Assembly: GCA_020047775.1 (NCBI GenBank)
Contig: JAIFNK010000312.1
Coordinates: 1 to 5,754, forward strand
Direction of reading: 5' to 3'
Source: Akkermansia sp.
GTDB taxonomy: Bacteria > Verrucomicrobiota > Verrucomicrobiia > Verrucomicrobiales > Akkermansiaceae
DNA: 5,754 nt
The notes under the pieces are model-generated. The model worked only from the letters and a program-made list of their open reading frames with translations, did not search any database and was not told the origin of the DNA. This document shows, in pieces, positions 1-5,009 of this stretch (positions are counted from its first letter, which is position 1; each line of letters begins with the position of its first letter). A program made the translations under genes and the position numbers.

Positions 1-2
1 AC

Positions 3-446
3 AAATATGCGAACATGGCCGTCGCGTTCATGGAAAAGGAGAAAAAGGAAAAGCCGACCGCCGACGATGACACGCCGCCGTGGGACACTTCGAACGCCGC
101 GCGCGACGCGATTACCTACTTCGAGGAGAAGGAGAATTTCAGCCTTCAGGAATTCGAAGAAGAGGTGCTGAAAACCCCGGAGGCGAAGGCGAAATTTGCC
201 GAGCACCGCAGCAAGATCGAGGAGGAGCAGGGTCACAAGCTCGAAGACTCGTTTGAGATCTCCAAAAAGGACGTCACCAAAGCGAAGAAGAAGATCCGGA
301 CCTCGATGAAACTCGATACCGGTGTGGAAATCCGTCTCAAGCCGACGTTGGCAGCCAAGCCGGAGCAGGTGCTCGAACACGGTTTCGATGAGCAGCGGAA
401 GATGAAGTTCATCAAAATCTTCTTTAACGAAGACCTCGCCGAGTGA
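3..446 (+). CDS. Nucleoid-associated protein, YejK/NdpA (NA37) family, C-terminal part (5'-truncated by window edge)
   Basis: This frame is open from the left edge of the window (codons K-Y-A-N precede the first ATG at 15), so the ATG at 15 is probably internal and the true start lies outside. The visible 147 residues are charged and Lys/Glu-rich. From memory, their second half follows the C-terminal layout of 37-kDa nucleoid-associated proteins such as E. coli YejK. A helix with FSLQEFEEEV leads into EEEQGHKLEDSFEISKKDV, corresponding to the YejK stretch around GYELEESF. A strand KLDTGVEIRLKP and a final FIKIFFNEDL strand replace the YejK end. YejK-like proteins are nucleoid-associated proteins of about 335 aa whose exact role is unclear; related proteins occur in many phyla. 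The gene converges on ubiE and its TGA directly abuts that gene's stop. Similarity is low and from memory, so the family call is probable, not certain. Confidence 0.65.
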   Translation, partial: KYANMAVAFMEKEKKEKPTADDDTPPWDTSNAARDAITYFEEKENFSLQEFEEEVLKTPEAKAKFAEHRSKIEEEQGHKLEDSFEISKKDVTKAKKKIRTSMKLDTGVEIRLKPTLAAKPEQVLEHGFDEQRKMKFIKIFFNEDLAE

Positions 447-1118
447 CTAACGGGTGCCTTCATAGATCGTCACCACGCCCAGAGTGATCGGCGTGGCGTC
501 GGTTTTTCCGAAGCCGCAGGAAGCTAGCAGGTCCGTCATGCCCTTGCCGGAAGGAAACTGTTCGATCGAGCCGCCGAGGTATTCGTAGGCGTCCTTCTGG
601 CCGGTGAGCCAGCCGGCCATGTGGGGCAGGACGTTGTGGAGATACCACCGGTAGGGGCCGCGCATGATTCCATCGGGCAGCGAGAAATCGAGGATGAGCA
701 AACGGCCGCCGGGCTTGAGGACGCGGTGCATTTCGCGCAGCGCGGCGGGGTAGTCCGCCATGTTGCGCAGGCCGAAGGCGACGGTGACGACGTCGAACTC
801 CTGATCGCGAAAGGGCAGCATGAGAGCGTCGGCGACGATGGTTTTGGCGATGCCGCGGCTGGCTGCGTGGGCGAGCATTTCCGCGCAGAAGTCGGACGCG
901 ATGACGTCGCACCGCGGGCATTGGTCCTGGATTTCCAAGGCGAGGTCGCCGGTGCCGCTGGCCACGTCGAGCAGGCGGGCGGGCTTCCATTTCCGAATGC
1001 GGGCGGTGACGATTTTCCGCCAGATGATGTCCATGCCGCAGCTCAGGACATGGTTGGTGAGCACGTAGCGGTCGGCGATTCTCGCGAAGGCATCATGGAC
1101 GTAAACGGCGTCGGGCAT
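447..1118 (-). CDS. ubiE: Demethylmenaquinone methyltransferase (UbiE/MenG)
   Basis: SAM-dependent C-methyltransferase that converts demethylmenaquinone to menaquinone, the last step of menaquinone synthesis; it acts at the cytoplasmic face of the membrane. The 223-aa product has the family layout. Near the N-terminus RYVLTNHVLSCGMDIIW (17-33) matches UbiE signature 1 (Y-D-x-M-N-x2-[LIVM]-S-x3-H-x2-W) with some substitutions. SAM motif I is LLDVASGTGD (49-58), followed by the acidic motif ASDFCAEML (74-82), VADAL (95-99) and FDVVTVAFGLRN (108-119). RVLKPGGRLLILDFS (132-146) is signature 2. The end, GVVTIYEGTR, is typical. The start at 1116-1118 (MPDAVYVHDAF) was chosen because it aligns with the usual N-terminus; the reading frame runs upstream to an ATG at 1199, but those 27 Arg/Pro-rich residues look non-coding. 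No Shine-Dalgarno is evident. No quinone-pathway neighbours are present. Confidence 0.95.
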   Translation of the reverse strand: MPDAVYVHDAFARIADRYVLTNHVLSCGMDIIWRKIVTARIRKWKPARLLDVASGTGDLALEIQDQCPRCDVIASDFCAEMLAHAASRGIAKTIVADALMLPFRDQEFDVVTVAFGLRNMADYPAALREMHRVLKPGGRLLILDFSLPDGIMRGPYRWYLHNVLPHMAGWLTGQKDAYEYLGGSIEQFPSGKGMTDLLASCGFGKTDATPITLGVVTIYEGTR

Positions 1119-1123
1119 GCGGG

Positions 1124-1199
1124 ATGGGTAACCCGGATGAAGTTTGGGACAAGCGCGAACTGCGGAAACCGGAGACCGGCACGCTCTTCGGCTACCCAT
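1124..1199. repeat. Imperfect inverted repeat in the ubiE upstream gap
   Basis: The 127-nt gap between ubiE and the half-ALDH gene carries exact 7-bp inverted arms, ATGGGTA (1124-1130) and TACCCAT (1193-1199), with partial pairing continuing inwards. Inside lie two small dyads: GGGTAACCC (1126-1134) and CCGGAGACCGG (1169-1179). This could be a hairpin in the 5' leader of ubiE, an operator, or a REP-like element. No copy elsewhere in the window supports a dispersed repeat, and chance pairing in GC-rich DNA is possible. Confidence 0.25.
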
Positions 1200-1245
1200 G
1201 GGCTTCTCGCTTCGCGGGCGGGATGAATCGCGCGCTCCGTCCGAA

Positions 1246-2109
1246 TCACGCGCCGATGGGATGCCAGGTCGTCTTGGACTCGAGGTGGTCGCGGATTTGG
1301 TAAAGGCCCTGGGCTTTTTCGGAGAACCAGTCGGTGGGAGTTTCCGCAGGGATGAGCTTGAGGCGTTTCACGCTGTCGGCCGCGCCGATCTGGAGGGTTT
1401 TGGATTCATCCGGATTCGCGACGGCGGACAGCCCGCGCAGGTGGGCGTGGGTGGCGAAGGTCGGGATGAGATCCCCGCGCCGGCCGGTGAGGAGATTGAC
1501 GACACCGCCGGGCAGATCGCTGGTGGCAAGCATCTCACCGAGCAGGATGGCCGGATAGGGTTGGGTGGTGGAGGCGAGGGCGACGACCGTGTTGCCGCTG
1601 GTGATGGCAGGAAGAACGAGTGAGAGTAGTCCTAACAATGGTACCTCGTCCGGCGCGATGATGCCGATGATCCCCATCGGCTCGGTGACGGTGAAATTGA
1701 AATGGGGCGAGGATACCGGGTTCACGCTGCCGAGCAGGGCCTGGTATTTGTCGGTCCAGCCGGCGTAGTGGACGATGCGCTCGATGGCGGCGCGGACTTC
1801 ACGGTCGGCGTCTTTTGGAGAAACGCCGCCGAGTGAAACGGCCTCCGACATTTCCGCTGCTCGGGCTTCCAGCATTTCGGCGAGTCGATAGAGAATCTGT
1901 CCGCGGTTGTAGGCGTTGCGCGAGGCCCAGGCGGGACCTGCCTTGGCGGCGGCTTCCACGGCATTGCGCAGATCCTTGCGGGTGCAGAGCGGGATGTTCG
2001 CGAAGAAGGCACCGGAGGGGTCGTTCAGCGGCGCGACCTGGCCGCTTTCGGAGCGGATGAAGGCTCCGCCGACGTAGCACTTGGGGGTTTTGGTGATTGT
2101 TAGGTGCAT
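1246..2109 (-). CDS. Non-catalytic half aldehyde dehydrogenase, resembling the C-terminal domain of ALDH16
   Basis: A 287-aa aldehyde-dehydrogenase-superfamily protein that holds only the N-terminal (NAD-binding-type) half of the fold; normal ALDHs have about 480-500 aa. It opens with KCYVGGAFIRSESGQ, has RIVHYAGWTDKYQAL (111-125), then EPMGIIGIIAPDEVPLLG (143-160), SGNTVVALAS (171-180) and LPGGVVNLLTGRR (199-211). It then diverges and ends W-H-P-I-G-A, with no catalytic Cys or Glu motifs. The usual PWNFP oxyanion motif is APDEVP, and the KP(A/S)E cofactor motif is ALAS, so NAD use and catalysis are unlikely. These features match the second domain of ALDH16A1 (PDEWPLL, AYGNTVVMVPS, ending LWLPMGD in the human protein, from memory). 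It probably acts as a structural partner of the 490-aa ALDH encoded upstream. The start at 2107-2109 is preferred over an in-frame ATG at 2191-2193 because homology begins at MHLTITKTPK. Confidence 0.85.
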   Translation of the reverse strand: MHLTITKTPKCYVGGAFIRSESGQVAPLNDPSGAFFANIPLCTRKDLRNAVEAAAKAGPAWASRNAYNRGQILYRLAEMLEARAAEMSEAVSLGGVSPKDADREVRAAIERIVHYAGWTDKYQALLGSVNPVSSPHFNFTVTEPMGIIGIIAPDEVPLLGLLSLVLPAITSGNTVVALASTTQPYPAILLGEMLATSDLPGGVVNLLTGRRGDLIPTFATHAHLRGLSAVANPDESKTLQIGAADSVKRLKLIPAETPTDWFSEKAQGLYQIRDHLESKTTWHPIGA

Positions 2110-2182
2110 GGCAGCGGGGAATGTCCTCGGAAATGATCGGGTAAATACCTGCCGGTGTGTAATCCGCCCCGGCGGGGAATGA

Positions 2183-2199
2183 CAGCAAATCACTTGCTG
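2183..2199 (-). terminator. Hairpin after the Rpn gene (weak terminator or mRNA structure)
   Basis: A perfect 6-bp stem with a 5-nt loop (CAGCAA / TTGCTG), beginning about 23 nt after the Rpn stop codon on the minus strand, inside the 113-nt gap before the half-ALDH gene. It is followed by a second short GC dyad, CCCC-GGC-GGGG (2167-2177). There is no U-tract after either, so rho-independent termination is doubtful. It could slow or partly end transcription between the Rpn gene and the half-ALDH gene, or it may be chance. Confidence 0.25.
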
Positions 2200-2222
2200 G
2201 CCGGGACGGATCCATCAGCGGA

Positions 2223-2486
2223 TCAGCGTTTGAATCGGGCCTCGTAGTCCCGATGGAGATTTGCGTGTCGCCCTTCCAGTTCACCAATGGACAAGTTTTC
2301 GAGTTCCTCGCAGGGGCTCACCTTGAGATCGAGGAATTCCTGCAAAGTTTGAATCCGCCCGACCCAAAGACCTTTGGAGATTCCCTGGGAGATTCCCTGG
2401 GAGATTCCCTGGGAGATTCCCTGGGAGATTCCTTGGGAGATTCCTTCCAAGCGGCCCTCGGCCTTGAGTTTTTCGGCTACAGACAT
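2223..2486 (-). CDS. Possible internal RpnS-like antitoxin (gene within the Rpn gene)
   Basis: An in-frame ATG at 2484-2486 (Met251 of the Rpn protein) would give an 87-aa C-terminal protein starting MSVAEKLKAEGRLEG and containing all six GISQ/GISK repeats plus the variable tail. In characterised Rpn systems, a short RpnS protein is translated separately from the C-terminal end of the gene. It dimerises through a helix that can carry four-residue repeats and blocks the toxic full-length nuclease. The layout here fits: the Met sits exactly at the domain junction. The bases before it (TTGAAAAAAGTACC) are A-rich, with no good Shine-Dalgarno, which is also true of other genes in this window. Separate translation is inferred, not shown. 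Confidence 0.45.
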   Translation of the reverse strand: MSVAEKLKAEGRLEGISQGISQGISQGISQGISQGISKGLWVGRIQTLQEFLDLKVSPCEELENLSIGELEGRHANLHRDYEARFKR

Positions 2487-3236
2487 GGTACTTTTTTCAA
2501 GTTCAGGATTCGCGGAGAGGCTAGTGTAGATTGTTTCCACGTCAAGATCGCTGTCGGAATGGAGGGCGTAAAGCAGCATCATTCCCAGAATGCTGTCGGG
2601 TAGTTCGCGGGCCGGATATCCAGCCAGCCATTGGAAAAAGCGCAGGAGCTCTTTTTGACGGGCGAGTTTCATCAATTGCAACACGATCCGCAGCCGGATG
2701 TCGTTTTCCTCCGAGGCGGGATCGAAACGGCTGAGGTCGAGCAGCGCGTGTTGGAACTTCGGCACATAAGGCAGGATTGCCGTGGCGATCTCATCAGGCA
2801 GTTCAAAGATGTCCTCGAAAGCGGTGGAGACGTTCCATGTCATCGGGCCTTGGTGGAGGACCAGCGGCAGGACGGGTGGCAGCGGAAAGCCGTGTGATTT
2901 GTGATGGCGGGTGAGAATTTCCGTCACGTAGCCGAGCAATCGCAGCGGCATGGCGGGGTCCGGAGTGCTTTGATGTTCGAATAGGAGGTAGAGCAAGGTT
3001 TCCCGCTCGCCGATTTGGACGGAGAACAGCAGATCGGAATGCACTTGCTGAAGACTGGATTTAACGAAGGATCCGGAGATGGCTGTTAGCGATGGCCAGT
3101 CGATTCGTGCGACGACCGCCGGAGGAAGGTGGCTCTTGAAAAACGCCGTGGCGTGCTCGGGCTGGGAGAAAACCGCCTTGAAAAATCCGTCGTTGGTATG
3201 GACGGCGGATTCGATGTTGTTTTCAGGATTTTGCAC
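2223..3236 (-). CDS. Rpn-family PD-(D/E)XK nuclease (YhgA-like putative transposase), full-length RpnL form
   Basis: A 337-aa protein of the recombination-promoting nuclease family. The N-terminal domain is textbook: HTNDGFFKAVFSQPEHA (13-29), LPPAVVARIDWPSL (37-50), then the nuclease core HSDLLFSVQIGERETLLYLLFEHQS (66-90), with D68 and the E87-x-Q89 element of the PD-(D/E)XK site. TPDPAMPLRLLGYV and LPPVLPLVLHQGP complete the conserved block. The C-terminal region has MSVAEKLKAEGRLEG followed by six GISQ/GISK repeats (265-288) and a variable tail. E. coli Rpn proteins cleave DNA, raise RecA-independent recombination, and are reported as anti-phage toxins. The start is GTG at 3234-3236: an in-frame TGA lies nine codons upstream and no other usual start codon lies between. 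Only 19 nt separate it from the upstream ALDH stop, so read-through from that gene is likely. No frameshift is seen; the gene appears intact. Confidence 0.92.
   Translation of the reverse strand: MQNPENNIESAVHTNDGFFKAVFSQPEHATAFFKSHLPPAVVARIDWPSLTAISGSFVKSSLQQVHSDLLFSVQIGERETLLYLLFEHQSTPDPAMPLRLLGYVTEILTRHHKSHGFPLPPVLPLVLHQGPMTWNVSTAFEDIFELPDEIATAILPYVPKFQHALLDLSRFDPASEENDIRLRIVLQLMKLARQKELLRFFQWLAGYPARELPDSILGMMLLYALHSDSDLDVETIYTSLSANPELEKSTMSVAEKLKAEGRLEGISQGISQGISQGISQGISQGISKGLWVGRIQTLQEFLDLKVSPCEELENLSIGELEGRHANLHRDYEARFKR
2376..2447. repeat. 12-bp tandem repeat, six units, inside the Rpn gene
   Basis: Six head-to-tail units of GGAGATTCCCTG (plus-strand reading) at 2376, 2388, 2400, 2412, 2424 and 2436. 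The first four are identical, the fifth has one change and the sixth two. Because the unit is four codons long, copy-number change by slippage keeps the reading frame and only lengthens or shortens the GISQ helix. The near-identity at DNA level points to recent expansion. Confidence 0.97.
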
Positions 3237-3255
3237 CGGGGTCGATTTTGGAAAT

Positions 3256-4728
3256 TCAAATCAGTTGCGCGTAATCCAGCAGCCCTTGTTTCCCGCCCTC
3301 GCGGCCGAAGCCGGATTCCTTGTAGCCGCCGAAGGGCGAGGCGGGGTCGAATTTGTTGAAGGTGTTCGCCCAGACGACGCCGGCTTTGAGTTGGGTGGAC
3401 ATTTTCAGGATGCGCGAGCCCTTGTCGGTCCAGACGCCGGCGCTGAGGCCGTAGTGGGTGTTGTTGGCTTTTTCCACGGCTTCCTCCGGCGTGCGGAAGG
3501 TGAGGATCGAAAGCACCGGGCCGAAGATCTCCTCGCGGGCGACGCGGTGGCTCTGCGACACGTTGGAGAAAAGCGTGGGCGGGAAATAGAAACCTTTTTT
3601 CGGCAGCGTGCAGGCGGTCTGATGGATTTCCGCGCCTTCGGAAATGCCGGAGGCGACGAGTTCGGTGATGCGGTCGAGCTGGGCCTTGGAGTTGATCGCG
3701 CCGACGTCGGTGTTCTTGTCGAGCGGGTCGCCGGTGCGCAGGGATTTGAGGCGGACCTTGAGCTTGGCGAGAACCTTGTCGGCGATGGATTCCTGGACTA
3801 ACAACCGGGATCCGGCGCAGCAGACGTGGCCTTGATTGAAGAAGATGCCGTTGATGATGCCCTCGACGGCTTGGTCGAGTGGCGCGTCTTCGAAGACGAT
3901 GTTGGCGGCCTTGCCGCCGAGTTCGAGGGTGATGCGTTTGCCGGTGCCGGCGAGGGCGCGCTGGATCGCCTTGCCCACGGCGGTGGAACCGGTGAATGCG
4001 ATTTTCGCGGCGAGCGGATGATTCACCACGGCAGCGCCGGTTTCACCCGCGCCGGTGACGAAGTTGACGACGCCGGGAGGCAGTCCGGCGTCCTGTAAAA
4101 TGGACGCGAACTTGAGCGCGGTGATGGAGGTGGTTTCCGCCGGCTTGAGCACCACGGTGTTGCCGGTGGCAAGCGCAGGGGCGATTTTCCACGCAAGCAT
4201 GAGCAGCGGGAAATTCCACGGGATGACCTGGCCGATGACGCCTAACGGCGCAAGCGTGCGGCCCGGCGTGACGTAGCCGAGTTTGTCCGCCCAACCGGCG
4301 TGATAGAAAAAATGCGCGGCGGCCATCGGCACGTCGAAGTCTCGGGATTCCTTGATCGGTTTGCCGCCGTCGAGCGTTTCAGCGACGGCGAACTCACGGG
4401 CGCGGTCTTGCAGCAGGCGGGCGATGCGGAACAGGTATTTCGCGCGCTCGGTGCCGGGGAGCTTGCTCCAGGTGACGAACGCGGCGGCGGCTGCCTGATA
4501 GGCGGCATCGACATCGGCCGCTCCGGCGAGGGCGATTTCCGAGAGTTTCTCCTCGTTGCGCGGGCTGATGGAGTCGAAGTATTTTTTCGTCTTGGGCGCG
4601 ACGAATTTGCCGTTGATGAAGAGGTCGTAACGCGGCTCGATGAAGGCGGGCGCGGATTCCGGCGCGGGATCGTATTCCCAGAGATCGCCGAAGAGGAGTT
4701 CGCGGGCGGCGGTATTTTTCGAGGGCAT
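3256..4728 (-). CDS. Catalytic aldehyde dehydrogenase, resembling the N-terminal domain of bacterial ALDH16
   Basis: A 490-aa NAD(P)-dependent aldehyde dehydrogenase that oxidises an aldehyde to the acid. All key residues are present: Asn172 in IPWNFPLL (oxyanion hole), Lys195 in KPAE, the cofactor loop FTGSTAVGK (245-253), the general base Glu269 in LELGGK, the nucleophile Cys303 in FFNQGHVCCAGSR, and EEIFGPV (399-405). About 33 residues precede the usual ALDH start (LFINGKFV). They include ARELLFGDLWEYDPAPES, which resembles the N-terminus of ALDH16A1 (AREIFTSLEYGPVPES, from memory). The protein ends abruptly at GLLDYAQLI, without the last strand-forming tail common in stand-alone ALDHs. 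The start at 4726-4728 has no clear Shine-Dalgarno. The gene leads a same-strand run with the Rpn gene and the half-ALDH gene; together with the latter it equals one ALDH16 (777 aa). The substrate cannot be told from sequence. Confidence 0.93.
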   Translation of the reverse strand: MPSKNTAARELLFGDLWEYDPAPESAPAFIEPRYDLFINGKFVAPKTKKYFDSISPRNEEKLSEIALAGAADVDAAYQAAAAAFVTWSKLPGTERAKYLFRIARLLQDRAREFAVAETLDGGKPIKESRDFDVPMAAAHFFYHAGWADKLGYVTPGRTLAPLGVIGQVIPWNFPLLMLAWKIAPALATGNTVVLKPAETTSITALKFASILQDAGLPPGVVNFVTGAGETGAAVVNHPLAAKIAFTGSTAVGKAIQRALAGTGKRITLELGGKAANIVFEDAPLDQAVEGIINGIFFNQGHVCCAGSRLLVQESIADKVLAKLKVRLKSLRTGDPLDKNTDVGAINSKAQLDRITELVASGISEGAEIHQTACTLPKKGFYFPPTLFSNVSQSHRVAREEIFGPVLSILTFRTPEEAVEKANNTHYGLSAGVWTDKGSRILKMSTQLKAGVVWANTFNKFDPASPFGGYKESGFGREGGKQGLLDYAQLI

Positions 4729-5009
4729 GGGTGCGAGATGGAGAGGCGATTATGGGAGGCCGGCCGTGGCGTGATCCATCCAGGCGGCTGCCGGCATCAA
4801 ATACCCGCCCGATGGTGGCAGGAGCATTTCTGATGTCGTGTTCATCCGCAAGCAGGATCAGGTCGTGGCATGTGATGTCCGCAGCTTTGCCATTCATGCG
4901 GCCTGCCGCCAACCCGGAAAACGCGAATGCGCTCAGTTGAGACCGCGAGGAAATGGTGAGACGCACGTTGAAAGACATCCGTGAGGGCAGAGCGTAGTCG
5001 GTTTTCGCC
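4729..5009. other. Divergent intergenic region between ALDH and Gfo/Idh/MocA genes
   Basis: The 281 bases between two divergent start codons must hold the promoters for both sides. The clearest element is an 8-bp palindrome GGCCGGCC (4758-4765). I see no convincing sigma-70 boxes, riboswitch or tRNA. A minus-strand frame from about 4898 reads without stops but runs straight into the ALDH gene in another frame and matches nothing I recognise. Confidence 0.5.

Noticed and set aside
15..17. ATG at 15 as the start of the first gene
   Set aside because: The frame is open to the left edge and the visible protein matches only the C-terminal part of a longer family, so the gene most likely begins outside the window.
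621..1226. Long plus-strand frame opposite ubiE
   Set aside because: Antisense shadow in GC-rich DNA; the minus strand carries all UbiE motifs.
2214..2229. Direct repeat ATCAGCGG/ATCAGCGT at the end of the Rpn gene as a target-site duplication
   Set aside because: Both copies are on the same side of the gene; no matching copy was found near 3236-3260, so it does not flank an insertion.
2376..2447. Short tandem repeat as a CRISPR array
   Set aside because: Units are 12 bp with no spacers and lie inside a coding frame.
2253..2603. Plus-strand frame with a repeated GDSL tetrapeptide
   Set aside because: It is the antisense reading of the 12-bp repeat in the Rpn gene; there is no GDSL-hydrolase context and the opposite strand has full family homology.
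4700..4900. Minus-strand frame beginning near 4898 as a small gene ahead of the ALDH
   Set aside because: It has no stop before the ALDH gene and overlaps it in another frame; it matches nothing I recognise and may be open only because of high GC.
4731..4940. Small plus-strand frame (69 codons) in the divergent gap
   Set aside because: Composition is not protein-like, no start signal, no recognised similarity.
4968..4996. TTGAAA at 4968-4973 as a -35 box for the oxidoreductase gene
   Set aside because: No acceptable -10 hexamer at 16-18 bases downstream.
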